DNA of 64,000 nucleotides from Cohnella mopanensis (GCF_022352055.1 NZ_JAKRWM010000022.1:1-64000), one strand, 5' to 3'. Shown: positions 35,398 to 46,009, counted from the first letter of the stretch. Numbers and translations are program-made. Notes: generated from the sequence alone by a model not told the origin.

Positions 35398-35575
35398 CGG
35401 ACACCAGAGACCTTATTTGCTGAATATACCTCTTTTGCTGGATACTTACGGACATGAGAGTCCTTATTTCGCACAATTCCATGCGTTTTTGGGTCGTTAC
35501 GAGCAAATAAGGTCTCTCATGTCCGTTAGAGAGCGATTATTCCCTAAAACTCACAAATAAGGTCTCCTAGGTCCG
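35398..35575. repeat. Four-copy interspersed repeat, two direct and two inverted
   Basis: A 22-bp motif of the form CGGACAYNAGAGACCTTATTTG occurs at 35398-35419 and 35449-35470 on the plus strand and, inverted, at 35504-35525 and 35554-35575. Spacing is 51, 55 and 50 bp. The outermost pairs can form long hairpins. It fills the space behind the small zinc-ribbon gene. Near-51-bp spacing is also seen in two other arrays of the window. Confidence 0.8.
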
Positions 35576-35737
35576 TTTGGATTTGACGTCTAAACACATT
35601 GTCATTTTCTTATTTGCAAGAAAGCTATATTTTCATAATAAAAAACTAGCCGTACTTTCTAACAGCAGCCTTCCCTCCAATTTGACCCTTTTCAAGCCAA
35701 TTTCTCTGGAGCATTACATTTATTTTTATGCATGAAA

Positions 35738-35795
35738 ATGCTCCCCTTCAGTAGCAGGTTTTTATTATTTCACCTGTCTACTGTATGGGGAGCAT
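35738..35795. repeat. 58-bp imperfect palindrome
   Basis: Outer arms ATGCTCCCC and GGGGAGCAT (9 bp, perfect) and inner arms CAGTAGCAGG and CCTGTCTACTG enclose an AT-rich loop. It lies in a 314-bp gene-free stretch (35576-35889). It could be a terminator of lost genes or an end of a degraded mobile element; no transposase is visible nearby. The rest of the gap shows nothing. Confidence 0.6.
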
Positions 35796-35889
35796 ATCGT
35801 ACGAAGAATGTATGCGACTGCTTTAAACAATGAAAATGACGCCGTAGAGTACCGACGCTAGCTTGCTGCCTTAAGTATTTTCGTATCCA

Positions 35890-36168
35890 CTAAATGAAAT
35901 CTTGACCAATCAAAAATCGCATAAGAATCGCTGCAATTTCCGCGCGGGTCGCCGTTCCGGACGGGTCAAGCATTTCATTGCCTATGCCGGAGATGAGACC
36001 TTTTCCAACCGCCCACTTCATAGATCCATTCGCCCAATCGTAAATTTTGTCCTTGTCTGTAAAGCCGGACAGATCACCCGTCACTGTAATATCGCGGTTA
36101 TTATGCTGTACGTAGCGATACAGCAAGACGACAAGCTGTTCACGGAGCTGTTCACGGGTCACTGTATC
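35890..36168 (-). pseudogene. Truncated S-layer homology (SLH) domain remnant
   Basis: About 92 codons encode the tail of an SLH protein: TREQLREQLVVLLYRYVQ ends one repeat, and FTDKDKIYDWANGSMKWAVGKGLISG with GTATRAEIAAILMRF forms a complete final repeat. An in-frame TAA lies three codons before the nominal GTG start, and no signal peptide or upstream SLH repeat exists in any frame. It is therefore the 3' end of a larger surface-protein gene whose body has been lost. Confidence 0.75.
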
Positions 36169-36311
36169 TTAGATGCCAAATCATGGCGCGGTTGGCCGCC
36201 AAGTTATTTTGTCCCTCGAAAGCTGATCGACCAAAGTAGGGTAAACACTGTTGTATCCCAAATATTCAATATAATCCAGAGGGTCCGTTACCTCCGCGAA
36301 GTTATATCCAT

Positions 36312-36875
36312 CTATGTATTACTGCCAGTGCCCACTCGTTTAGCCATAATACGCTTAAATAGAAGTGGAATGTAGAGTATTGATAGTTCACAGCTCGAAA
36401 GTGTCAAAATATATGCTGCCACATCAAATTCTTTATTGATCGTTCCAACTCCATAAACGATAGCCGCGATCGGGAAAGCAACCATCAGAAGAACGATAAT
36501 CACTGTTAAGCCTAGCTGTTTATCAGGTGTTAAACGTTGCTTATTTATCCATACGTATAATAGTACAGCTACAATAATAATGACCAACACCAACAGCGAC
36601 CACAAAGCGAAGGTATCGAACTTCGATAGAGCCCATTGGATAAATCGCTCCTCTTCATCAAATCGAATACGGGCACGATCCAAAGACTTCACTAGTGCAT
36701 CACGAACTAGAAACGAGCCGACTATACCGGTAATCGCCACAATTGAACCCATACCCAAGCACAAGCGTTCGATCTTTCTCATTTTCCAGAAAGAAAGGAG
36801 CATCGTCACCACAATTCCTATCCCCAAAACTTGTATAAAGATGCCTATATTCAGATAAATCGTAACACACCTCAC
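36312..36875 (-). CDS. Polytopic membrane protein, unknown
   Basis: A 187-residue protein with about five hydrophobic segments (around 10-28, 42-60, 90-110, 122-142, 152-172). No family recognised. It starts at GTG with only a weak AAGTGAGG upstream, so the exact start is uncertain. It lies in the AT-rich, partly decayed stretch between the SLH remnant and the SMI1/SUFU cluster. Confidence 0.6.
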   Translation of the reverse strand: MRCVTIYLNIGIFIQVLGIGIVVTMLLSFWKMRKIERLCLGMGSIVAITGIVGSFLVRDALVKSLDRARIRFDEEERFIQWALSKFDTFALWSLLVLVIIIVAVLLYVWINKQRLTPDKQLGLTVIIVLLMVAFPIAAIVYGVGTINKEFDVAAYILTLSSCELSILYIPLLFKRIMAKRVGTGSNT

Positions 36876-36896
36876 TTATGATCATCTGCTTTATCA

Positions 36897-37118
36897 TCAA
36901 CCTTCATAAATCGCATCTTTGCCAGGGAACGACTCGCCTTTGCTGCTTTCTAACAGGCGGAACCAGTTTTTCTGGTAGAACAAAAGGAGAAAGACAATCC
37001 GGAATAAGTACGCGCAGGTTAAACCGAATTTCTTCTTAAACCCCGCGCCGTTCAAGTGTGTGGGATGCGCGAATAGACAGTTCAGAAGATATGGCAGTAT
37101 TCGCTTATCGTGAAGTAA
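36897..37118 (-). pseudogene. Possible remnant of a membrane protein gene
   Basis: A 73-codon open stretch without a usable start (TGA precedes it). It ends in a plausible protein tail: one hydrophobic helix (CAYLFRIVFLLLFY) followed by the polar tail QKNWFRLLESSKGESFPGKD. The composition looks coding, but no ribosome-binding site is present. I read it as the 3' end of a degraded gene; chance openness cannot be excluded. Confidence 0.35.
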
Positions 37119-37157
37119 TCACATACCGTTTCTCAAATCGTCTGTGTCGACCTGCAA

Positions 37158-37748
37158 TCAGGGAGCAAAGACCTCCGGATTATCGTTTCTCCAGGCGCCT
37201 ATGCAACCAATTAAACAGACCGTGTGCCTTATCATCACTCTATCGATCTCTCTGTTCTCATACTCAACTACGATATTTATGCCCGGCTTGCGCCATGCCA
37301 ATACTCGTCCGGAAAATCCAGGCCACTCACATTCTTCATCCAGTTCAGGTTGACCATATGCCTTTATCGAATCATCCGGTGTTGAGCTCATCGTGATTCC
37401 CTCGGGAAGCTTTCCGGGAAACGGAGCTTTAATTCTGTCATCCGCTCCGGGAGCAAGAAAATGTATGGCGCCAATGATCCATCCATCTTCATTTGTATAA
37501 TTAAGTCCGGTCAGATCATTTATTTTGGGTGCGCGATAAATATCGATGCGTATCGATGATTTCACAGACCAGATGATATCGTCGTTGAAATAGCTGTTAG
37601 GAGGCGGCATTCGCTTGACGCCGAACGATTGCAGTAAAGCTTGAACATTCCTGGGATTGTACGGATGGCCAAGCATTTCAACGAGCTGTTCAGATGGTTC
37701 TTTCATGCCTAAACCCATTCCTTTCGCTTCGTTCAATGCACACAACAT
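37158..37748 (-). CDS. Hypothetical protein in SMI1/SUFU immunity-like cluster
   Basis: A 196-residue soluble acidic protein with no family I can name. Trp- and Pro-rich stretches (DGWIIGAIHFLAPGADD, ECEWPGFSGRVLAW) resemble small immunity-type domains only in a general way. Its ATG lies 2 nt after the SUFU-gene stop with no ribosome-binding site, so translation is probably by coupling; ATG at 37706 is an alternative. It is the last gene of a three-gene run. Confidence 0.6.
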   Translation of the reverse strand: MLCALNEAKGMGLGMKEPSEQLVEMLGHPYNPRNVQALLQSFGVKRMPPPNSYFNDDIIWSVKSSIRIDIYRAPKINDLTGLNYTNEDGWIIGAIHFLAPGADDRIKAPFPGKLPEGITMSSTPDDSIKAYGQPELDEECEWPGFSGRVLAWRKPGINIVVEYENREIDRVMIRHTVCLIGCIGAWRNDNPEVFAP

Positions 37749-37750
37749 GA

Positions 37751-38374
37751 TTAATAAGGACGAGTGGGATCTATTATTGAATGCGGAAGCTTTTCTATGT
37801 AAGCATCAAAAGCATCTATGCCTTCTTGTAAAATTATACGTGCTTCATTAGGAGTAATTGGTATAGCCCACAAGACACTAATTATTTCTTCACCTATTTT
37901 TATTTCTTCTAATTCCTCACTTTCTCCTCTTAGTTCATCAATCAAGAGGGCTTTTGTAGTCCAGTTCTCTGGTGCGAGCGCGCTCTCAGTCATTACTCGC
38001 GGTATTTCCGAAGATTTAATATTTTCAATATTATGGGCAATTAGGTCGCAGAAATATGAGAATATGCAATCAATACTTTCTTGTCCCAAATCGGGTTTTA
38101 AAGCCAGCATCCATTCAGTCTCAGTAAGTTTTCCAGTTTTTCGAATGGAATTAGATAAGCCGACTGTTGCGAATCTTGCAGGAATATTATCATTAATTGA
38201 TGGGAAATAATAAATTTCAATAGGTACGCCAATCTCCGGTTTTGTCATTATGACTCTATATTCTGGCATAGACCATTCTTTAATGTATAAATTAAGAATA
38301 ATTGTTCTTCTGATGTCGAAGTCCAGAATTTTTCCTTGGCTTGACTCTCTGTTGATTTGCACATCCATCACCAT
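37751..38374 (-). CDS. Suppressor-of-fused (SUFU) domain protein
   Basis: A protein of about 207 residues with the bacterial SUFU-like pattern: IEIYYFPSINDNIPARFATVGLS, then WMLALKPDL, and a C-terminal VLWAIPITPNEARIILQEGIDAFDAYI. In bacteria this domain is often found as an immunity protein against polymorphic toxins, in SUKH/SUFU clusters. The frame is open well into the upstream gene; I choose ATG at 38374, 35 bp after the SMI1 stop, with ATG 38368 also possible. Confidence 0.75.
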   Translation of the reverse strand: MVMDVQINRESSQGKILDFDIRRTIILNLYIKEWSMPEYRVIMTKPEIGVPIEIYYFPSINDNIPARFATVGLSNSIRKTGKLTETEWMLALKPDLGQESIDCIFSYFCDLIAHNIENIKSSEIPRVMTESALAPENWTTKALLIDELRGESEELEEIKIGEEIISVLWAIPITPNEARIILQEGIDAFDAYIEKLPHSIIDPTRPY

Positions 38375-38409
38375 TTTTCTTAATTGGTTTTCTCGGTTCT
38401 GGGATATAC

Positions 38410-38838
38410 CTAACTCACTGAAAATTTTCCCTCTATAGCATTGAGTAGTGCCTCTGAAAAATTTGATCCAACTTGTACGGCACTGCTCCAATCCAGATCG
38501 CCAAGAGGAACTGCCCAGACCGATGAGTCCGCGGGGAGTGATTTAAAAACGTATCCATGGCCTCCTTCATTCGATCCAAAGCATAAAGATCTATTGCCTA
38601 GATACTTGTTTATTGAGAAATCTTTGTTGAGAGCCTCCAGTTCATCTATCGGCCAGAAGGAGAAGTACATATCACCAAATCGACCCTCCCCACCATTTGC
38701 CCATTGCATCCAATAGATATAGTCTTCTGGAAGATCGAGTGTATCAGAAATTTTTTCTATCACATCATTATCCAGTGGTGGATCTTTGTCGTATTGGTCA
38801 AAAATCTTTGACTTTATGATATCTATTGAATTTTTCAT
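38410..38838 (-). CDS. SMI1/KNR4 (SUKH) family protein
   Basis: A 142-residue SUKH-superfamily protein. Recognisable pattern: IEKISDTLDLPEDYIYWMQWANGGEG, FWPIDELEALNKDF, FGSNEGGHGYVF. In bacteria, SUKH proteins commonly neutralise secreted nuclease toxins. It is the first gene of a run with SUFU and one unknown protein, in AT-rich sequence. No toxin gene is visible in the window, so the run may be an orphan immunity set. Confidence 0.85.
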   Translation of the reverse strand: MKNSIDIIKSKIFDQYDKDPPLDNDVIEKISDTLDLPEDYIYWMQWANGGEGRFGDMYFSFWPIDELEALNKDFSINKYLGNRSLCFGSNEGGHGYVFKSLPADSSVWAVPLGDLDWSSAVQVGSNFSEALLNAIEGKFSVS

Positions 38839-39010
38839 TAATTGAATACTCCGAGGTTATTGAAATATTTATAGCTCTTTTTTAAGGCACTTTTACGATA
38901 TTTTCAAAAAAACTGCCGCTTTCATATCCTGTGATGAATAATCAAATTCTACCATGCATATGGTAATCCTTTCCGTTTGTATACGTCAAGCATTATATAA
39001 ATTAATAAAA

Positions 39011-39052
39011 TAGGCTTCTCACAAAGTTCGATTTGAACTCGTGAGAAGCCTA
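39011..39052. terminator. Terminator of groESL
   Basis: A 12-bp stem TAGGCTTCTCAC with GTGAGAAGCCTA and an inner AGTTCGA/TTGAACT extension, 73 bp beyond the groEL stop. The plus-strand arm is preceded by A residues, so on the minus strand the stem is followed by TATTTTATT. Confidence 0.8.
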
Positions 39053-39124
39053 TATGTTCATAATGGGGTCAAACTGTGTTTCCCTTACGAGAAACCCTTG
39101 ATGCTACAGGCTTTGCAGCCTGTA

Positions 39125-40759
<1,635 letters not shown>

Positions 40760-40797
40760 TTAACCTCCTTAGATTCTGTAATTCTGTAATTCTTTAA

Positions 40798-41082
40798 TTA
40801 ACCTACGATCGCGTGAATATCGCTTTCTTTCATGATCAAATACTCTTTACCTTCGTATTTGATTTCCGTTCCTGCATATTTAGAGAACAACACACGGTCG
40901 CCTGCTTTAACTTCCAGCGCGATCCGTTCACCGTCTTTAGTCAAAGCTCCGCTACCAACCGCAACAATCGTTCCTTCTTGCGGCTTTTCTTTTGCAGTAT
41001 CCGGCAATACGATACCACTAATCGTTTTTTCTTCTTTTGCGTTCGCTTCTACGAGAACGCGGTCACCTAAAGGTTTAATCAT
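40798..41082 (-). CDS. groES: Co-chaperonin GroES
   Basis: A 94-residue co-chaperonin, the lid of the GroEL ring. The sequence begins [12 protein letters not shown] and includes the mobile loop [20 protein letters not shown]. The start is set by AAGAAGGAGG; an open frame 20 codons upstream includes no site. The CIRCE element lies 54 bp upstream. Confidence 0.98.
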   Translation of the reverse strand: MIKPLGDRVLVEANAKEEKTISGIVLPDTAKEKPQEGTIVAVGSGALTKDGERIALEVKAGDRVLFSKYAGTEIKYEGKEYLIMKESDIHAIVG

Positions 41083-41135
41083 GTAAATAGCCTCCTTCTT
41101 AAATTGTACGTTTTTAAATTTGAAGCCATTCCCTG

Positions 41136-41162
41136 TTAGCACTCAATTGTGTTAAGTGCTAA
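41136..41162. promoter_or_regulatory. CIRCE element (HrcA operator)
   Basis: TTAGCACTC, 9-nt spacer, AAGTGCTAA. It matches the canonical TTAGCACTC-N9-GAGTGCTAA except for one base (A for G at 41154). It lies between the groES promoter and start, so HrcA represses the operon until heat shock. HrcA itself is outside the window. Confidence 0.95.
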
Positions 41163-41174
41163 TAACCATTTTCT

Positions 41175-41203
41175 ATGATACGGTTTTTAAAGATGGTTTT
41201 CAA
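41175..41203 (-). promoter_or_regulatory. groESL sigma-A promoter
   Basis: On the minus strand TTGAAA (41203-41198), 17-bp spacer, TATCAT (41180-41175). The transcription start would fall at the upstream edge of CIRCE, the usual geometry for this operon. Confidence 0.75.
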
Positions 41204-41226
41204 GTCCTTTTGCGTTAAATCCTATA

Positions 41227-41264
41227 CAAAAAAATGCGAATCCGCGTTTGCCGCGAATTCGCAT
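41227..41264 (-). terminator. Terminator of the chemoreceptor gene
   Basis: On the minus strand ATGCGAATTCGCG pairs with CGCGGATTCGCAT around a 5-nt loop, followed by seven T residues. It separates the chemoreceptor from groES transcription. Confidence 0.9.
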
Positions 41265-41308
41265 CGAACTTGCATCCTATCCAGTATTGCCCTTATTTCA
41301 TCCGGCAA

Positions 41309-42580
41309 TCAGGTTTTGAAATTTCCTACCAAGCCTTTAAGTCTGGTTGCCATCGAGCTTAAATTCTCTGCCGTACGCGCCATCTCTTCGGTCGAAGAGA
41401 GCTGCTGCTCCGTCATGGCAGAAACTTGCTCTGTAAAAGAAGCCGTTTCTTCGGTAATGCGGGAAATGTCCTGAATGGATTGAACGACAGAAGCGCTGCC
41501 CGCGGACATTTGCTCTACGGAAGCGGCCACATCAACGATATTAGAACTAAGCAGTCCAACCTTGCCTACGATATCGCGGAAGGTTTCTTCGGCGTTCTCC
41601 ATGCCCGTTACCGCTGAGAATACTTGTCCTGCACTCTGTTCGAACATTGTAGCCACTTGTCCGATATCACTCGACATCGTCCCGATCGTATCCCCGATCT
41701 GAACAGCGGATTGTTGCGTCTGATCGGCTAGCTTGCGGATTTCTCCAGCTACGACGGCAAAGCCGCGTCCATGCTCGCCCGCGCGTGCAGCCTCGATAGC
41801 CGCATTAAGCGCCAGCAGGTTCGTCTGGTTCGCAACTTCCGAGATATAACCGATAACTTCCCGTACTTGCTCGGATTTATGGTTCAATCCTCTTACGACT
41901 TCTTGAAGCGAACGGAATGCCTTGCCTACCTGCCCGATCTCTATCGAGGTCGTCTGCAGGAGTACGGAACCGTCTTCCGCGCGGCTTACCGTCGATTGGG
42001 CGGCATCCGACACTCCTGTCGTCGTCGAAGCCACTTGATTCAAGCCGTCAAGCGTCTCTTGCATCGTAGCGGATATTTCCTGAGATTGCGCGACTTGCGT
42101 CTCGGAACCAGCCGCAACCTTCTCGACCGCTTTGGATACTTCGCTGCTTACGCGAGCGTTCTCGTCCGCGCCCTGCTTAAGCAAGATCGCCGATGCCGCA
42201 AGCTCTGCCGTGCTATCGCGAAGCTCTTTCATCATTTTCTGTAAGCCGTCGAGCATTTGGTTGGCCGCGCCGGCGAGGTCTCCCATCTCATCGGTAGATC
42301 TAATATGTATGCGTCTCGTTAAATCTCCGCCGGAAGAGGCAATATTACGCAGCGTAGACGTGACTCCGCCGATCGATTCGGTCAAATTGCGAGCCAACCA
42401 CAATAATCCGAAACCGCCGGCACCAGCTAGAACCAAGAAAATAACGATGACCTCAACGAACAAGGCCTTATTTTCCGTTAAATCCATCCCCGTTATCATC
42501 AGGACTAACGCTACTGCCAGTAACACAATCATACCTACGTAACCAAACGCAATTTTTCGACCTAAAGTCATATCACGCAT
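41309..42580 (-). CDS. Methyl-accepting chemotaxis protein without an extracellular sensor
   Basis: A 423-residue receptor-like protein. Two closely spaced membrane helices (about 8-30 and 40-60) leave an external loop of about 10 residues, so there is no ligand domain outside the cell. A HAMP domain (about 60-112) and a full signalling domain follow, with the tip [35 protein letters not shown] conserved in part. It probably senses internal or membrane state. The start at 42580 has GGGAGGGA 7 nt ahead; the frame is open 41 codons upstream. Confidence 0.92.
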   Translation of the reverse strand: MRDMTLGRKIAFGYVGMIVLLAVALVLMITGMDLTENKALFVEVIVIFLVLAGAGGFGLLWLARNLTESIGGVTSTLRNIASSGGDLTRRIHIRSTDEMGDLAGAANQMLDGLQKMMKELRDSTAELAASAILLKQGADENARVSSEVSKAVEKVAAGSETQVAQSQEISATMQETLDGLNQVASTTTGVSDAAQSTVSRAEDGSVLLQTTSIEIGQVGKAFRSLQEVVRGLNHKSEQVREVIGYISEVANQTNLLALNAAIEAARAGEHGRGFAVVAGEIRKLADQTQQSAVQIGDTIGTMSSDIGQVATMFEQSAGQVFSAVTGMENAEETFRDIVGKVGLLSSNIVDVAASVEQMSAGSASVVQSIQDISRITEETASFTEQVSAMTEQQLSSTEEMARTAENLSSMATRLKGLVGNFKT

Positions 42581-42745
42581 GCCTCTGTCCCTCCCGATAT
42601 CAACAGGCTGTTGTAAGCCCTTTCCTGAAACAAGTGTATCATAATTTTGACAATTGGAATATCGAAATTTGACACTTTTTGCTTTTAATTGGAAAGGCCG
42701 CAACCTACTTATGACCCGGGACGAAATGACTGGTTTCCATGCGAA

Positions 42746-43522
42746 TTAATCCATCTGTTCTAACTCTTTTTCCTCGAGAGCTTTCATTCTTTTGCCATAC
42801 GCGATTCTAGACAAAAGTACGCTTAATTCATAGAGAAGAACTAGCGGCACCGCTACCAGCAAATCCGATACGACATCCGGCGGGGTAACCATTACACCGA
42901 TCAGGATCAGGATAAACCAAGCAACCTTGCGCATTTTTTTGAGAATAACAGGGTTCAGAATCCCAATTCGGCTCAAAAACAAGATAACTAGCGGAAGCTC
43001 GAACAACAGCGATATCGGAAGAAGAATGTTGAACAGAAAGGAGAAATATTGAGTAACGCCGTAGGTTTGCTCCAAACCCAAGTTATTCGTAACCTTCTCA
43101 GTGAACAGGAAAGCCATTGGGAAGACGACAAAATAAGAAAAGGCTAACCCGATTAGGAACATGACCAGCGCCCATGGCACAAATTGCAGCGTGGCTCTCT
43201 GCTCCTTCGCCCCGAGCGCAGGCCGTACGAAAGACCAGAGCTGGAACATAGCGAACGGAATCGCCACGATAAACGAAATCAGAAACGCGAACTTCATATA
43301 TAAACCAATAGCGTCCCAAGGTGAAAAAGCGTGAAGATCCAGATTATCTACCGGAGCGGCTTCCACCAAATAATCGAATACAGGCTGGGAAAAGAACAAT
43401 CCGACAACCAATCCGAGCACGAATACGATCAAGCTATAAATAATCCTTTTGCGCAGCTCGCCGAGATGCTCCGTCAACGGCATCCACTCGTCATCCCGCA
43501 ACGGAGCCGGTCTTTCCTTCAT
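42746..43522 (-). CDS. tatC: Twin-arginine translocase subunit TatC
   Basis: A 258-residue, six-helix inner-membrane protein that recognises twin-arginine signal peptides. N-terminal MPLTEHLGELRKRIIYSL is diagnostic; the segment FSPWDAIGLYMKFAFLISF follows helix 1. The start at 43522 has GAGGAGG 8 nt ahead. It follows tatA, separated by a long hairpin. Confidence 0.97.
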   Translation of the reverse strand: MKERPAPLRDDEWMPLTEHLGELRKRIIYSLIVFVLGLVVGLFFSQPVFDYLVEAAPVDNLDLHAFSPWDAIGLYMKFAFLISFIVAIPFAMFQLWSFVRPALGAKEQRATLQFVPWALVMFLIGLAFSYFVVFPMAFLFTEKVTNNLGLEQTYGVTQYFSFLFNILLPISLLFELPLVILFLSRIGILNPVILKKMRKVAWFILILIGVMVTPPDVVSDLLVAVPLVLLYELSVLLSRIAYGKRMKALEEKELEQMD

Positions 43523-43569
43523 AACCTCCACCTCCTCGACAGTAACTTATTATGAATCCGTTACAACAA

Positions 43570-43619
43570 CAGGGCTGTCCCTCGACGCAAAATAGGCTTT
43601 TGCGTCGAGGGACAGCCCC
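43570..43619. terminator. Long hairpin between tatA and tatC
   Basis: A stem of about 22 bp with arms GGGCTGTCCCTCGACGCAAAA and the complement, with a short loop (TAGGC region). No long T run follows. It could attenuate tatC relative to tatA, giving the TatA excess the translocase needs. Its core is shared with the hairpin at 34428-34472. Confidence 0.7.
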
Positions 43620-43641
43620 TATGCTTTCTTGACAATCCCTT

Positions 43642-43863
43642 TTACTCCGGGAGACGCCGCTCTGTTTTCGGTTGCTGAACCTCTTCGGAGGAAACCTCCG
43701 TGCGACGTTCTTTAGGCTCGTCCATCAATTCGTTAGCGCCTTTCTTGAACTCGCGCAGCGTCCGCCCGAATGCTCTTCCCAATTCCGGTAGCTTGTTAGG
43801 CCCGAACAACAGCAAAGCGATCAAAACTAGCAAAATAATTCCTGAAGCACCAATTCCACCCAT
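43642..43863 (-). CDS. tatA: Twin-arginine translocase subunit TatA
   Basis: A 73-residue pore-forming subunit. One N-terminal helix (IGASGIILLVLIALLLF) is followed by the FGPNKLPELGRAFGRTLREFKKG amphipathic helix (in part) and a charged tail. With TatC it forms a minimal Gram-positive Tat system. It precedes tatC by 119 bp. Confidence 0.96.
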   Translation of the reverse strand: MGGIGASGIILLVLIALLLFGPNKLPELGRAFGRTLREFKKGANELMDEPKERRTEVSSEEVQQPKTERRLPE

Positions 43864-43903
43864 GCTAATTCCTCCAATTCGTTTATAAAAATTGCGGGAT
43901 CAT

Positions 43904-44959
43904 TCAGCAGCGATAAAGCCCGCCGTATCCCAATCCGATAATATCTTCCTTCACGATCGTATCTCCAGCCAGAACCCTCGGCAACAAAACGTCAAAAGAA
44001 GTATAAGGGTCGTGCATTACGCAGCCAGGCAACCCGAATATCGGTACTCCGCGCAAATAGCCGAACAGCAACATCGAACCCGGCAACATCGGCGTGCCGT
44101 AGCTTACAATGTCAGTGCCCGCTTGCGCGATAGCTCCGGGAGTACGATCATCCGGGTCTACCGACATGCCGCCTGTTACGAGTATCATATCATACCCTTG
44201 TTTCAGGAAATAGTGAATTTCATTGACAATTGTTTGTCTATTGTCGGGAGCGAATCGTTGCTCGGCTATTTCCGAGCCTAAGCTTTCAAGCTTTGCCTTG
44301 ACCGCCGGTCCGAACTTGTCCGTGATTCGACCCGAGAACACTTCCGTACCCGTCGTCAATAGCCCCGCTCTCATAGAACGAAGCGGTCTTACGCTTATTG
44401 GCGCGACACCATTGCCGCTCCGGTAAGCGGCTGCCAATCTTTCGACTTCCTTAATCTTCCTATCGGGTACGATTAACGGGATGGCCCTCGTCGCCGCCAA
44501 CCCTTCACCGGGACGAACGACACGATGGTGGAGGACGGACGCGAGAGCAATCTCTCCCAAACGGTTAATGTCGTCGACGACTTCGCGAGCGATGCAGGCT
44601 AAGCCGATGATGTCGGACTTAATCGACACTTTGCCTTCATGCGGTTCCCCGAATGATGCATGGTCTCCGCACAACGCAACCGCCATTCGAAGCGCGGCAT
44701 CATCTTCGTGCAGATCGGAATCCGCTAGTTCGATCACATAGAGATGCTCCTTGCCGATATCCTTAAGCTTCGGGATGTCCTCGATGGCGACGACATGCCC
44801 TTTACGAAACAGCCTGCCTTTGAATTCCCCAGGCACGATTTGCGTCAAATCGTGAGCCAGCACTGTTCCTACCGCGTCTTCGACCTTGACTTCCCTTAAT
44901 ACGGAAGAACTGATGACGGTGGATCGATCCTCCGAAGGCAACCCGGACGTGGACGTCAT
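43904..44959 (-). CDS. Molybdopterin-binding (MoaB/Mog-fold) protein
   Basis: A 351-residue protein. The C-terminal half (about 195-340) is a MoCF_biosynth domain: AGLLTTGTEVFSGRI, then ILVTGGMSVDPDDRTPGAI and LPGCVMHDPYTSFD. The N-terminal half is a MoeA-like region with lower conservation. It is likely a molybdenum insertion or cofactor-handling protein; exact step unknown. It overlaps the upstream mogA-type gene by 4 bp (ATGA), so the two are translationally coupled. Confidence 0.85.
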   Translation of the reverse strand: MTSTSGLPSEDRSTVISSSVLREVKVEDAVGTVLAHDLTQIVPGEFKGRLFRKGHVVAIEDIPKLKDIGKEHLYVIELADSDLHEDDAALRMAVALCGDHASFGEPHEGKVSIKSDIIGLACIAREVVDDINRLGEIALASVLHHRVVRPGEGLAATRAIPLIVPDRKIKEVERLAAAYRSGNGVAPISVRPLRSMRAGLLTTGTEVFSGRITDKFGPAVKAKLESLGSEIAEQRFAPDNRQTIVNEIHYFLKQGYDMILVTGGMSVDPDDRTPGAIAQAGTDIVSYGTPMLPGSMLLFGYLRGVPIFGLPGCVMHDPYTSFDVLLPRVLAGDTIVKEDIIGLGYGGLYRC

Positions 44960-45450
44960 TGCTCTTGTCCTCCGCGCAAGCCTTTCACCTGATCCAAAGC
45001 TTCCGGCAACATATCCATTACGGCCATGAGATGTTCATGGACGCCCTTCGGATCTCCCGGCAAATTCAGAATCAAAGTTCTTCCGCGTATCGCGCATATT
45101 CCTCGGAACAGCATCCCATGCCGGGAGCGCTGGGTAACGGAAGCTCTCATCGCTTCAGGAATTCCCGGGACGATCCGTTCCGCGACCATGAGCGTCGCTT
45201 CCGGAGTCACATCCCGGATCGCAAGCCCCGTTCCGCCCGTCGTCAACACGAGATCCGCTTGATAATAATCCACCATTTCGATCAAAGCCGCGCGCAATTC
45301 GTCCTTATCGTCCGGCACGATCCGGTAATCGATAATATCACCGAACAATTCCTCTTCAATTAATTCGCGAATGACTTGCGCACTCGTATCCTCGCGTTCT
45401 CCTCGCGAACCTTTATCGCTAGCCGTCAATAAAGCGACCTTCCAACGCAT
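44956..45450 (-). CDS. MogA/MoaB family molybdenum cofactor biosynthesis protein
   Basis: A 164-residue MogA/MoaB protein that adenylates molybdopterin before metal insertion. VALLTASDKGSRGEREDTS is the N-terminal motif, with VLTTGGTGLAIRDVTPEAT as the binding loop and LNLPGDPKGVHEHL near the end. The start at 45450 is chosen for the GGGGGATG upstream. It overlaps the next gene by 4 bp. Confidence 0.92.
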   Translation of the reverse strand: MRWKVALLTASDKGSRGEREDTSAQVIRELIEEELFGDIIDYRIVPDDKDELRAALIEMVDYYQADLVLTTGGTGLAIRDVTPEATLMVAERIVPGIPEAMRASVTQRSRHGMLFRGICAIRGRTLILNLPGDPKGVHEHLMAVMDMLPEALDQVKGLRGGQEQ

Positions 45451-45505
45451 TTCTTCATCCCCCCGCACCCATGAGTACGACTTTATCTTGATCTATTTTA
45501 CACTG

Positions 45506-45997
45506 TCACTCTGCCGCCAAGGCGTAATCGCCGCTCTTACCGCCTGTTTTGATTAATAGCTTAATCGGGCCGATAACCATATCCTTCTGCAGAGCCTTGC
45601 ACATATCATAAACGGTCAAAGCAGCCGCGGAGACTGCCGTCAACGCTTCCATCTCCACTCCCGTTTTTCCTGTCGTCTTTACTTCCGCCGATATCGTTAA
45701 CGTGTCTTCGCCGTTGTCCGAGAATTGGATGTTTACCCCGGTTAACGGAAGCGGATGACACATCGGGATCCAATCCGCAGTTTTCTTAGCCGCTTGAATA
45801 CCCGCGATTTGGGCAACGGCCAGTACGTCCCCTTTGGCAATGGAACGATCCCGAATCCGACGCAACGTCTCCGCTGCCATCGTTACGCTGCCTTCGGCAA
45901 CCGCTACTCTCGCTGTCACCGCTTTGTCCGTGACATCGACCATTCTAGCACGACCCTGTTCGTTAAAATGCGTCAACTTATCGTCGGAATGATCCAT
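45506..45997 (-). CDS. moaC: Cyclic pyranopterin monophosphate synthase MoaC
   Basis: A 163-residue enzyme that converts the GTP-derived intermediate made by MoaA to cyclic pyranopterin monophosphate. Diagnostic segments: [38 protein letters not shown], and [23 protein letters not shown] (in part). It precedes the Mog genes, so together they form a cofactor block. No MoaA, MoaD or MoaE is in the window. Confidence 0.97.
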   Translation of the reverse strand: MDHSDDKLTHFNEQGRARMVDVTDKAVTARVAVAEGSVTMAAETLRRIRDRSIAKGDVLAVAQIAGIQAAKKTADWIPMCHPLPLTGVNIQFSDNGEDTLTISAEVKTTGKTGVEMEALTAVSAAALTVYDMCKALQKDMVIGPIKLLIKTGGKSGDYALAAE

Positions 45998-46009
45998 TAT
46001 GTATTCCCC

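Noticed and set aside
35738-35795. Insertion sequence
   Set aside because: Only a palindrome is seen; there is no transposase frame, and no target duplication could be identified.
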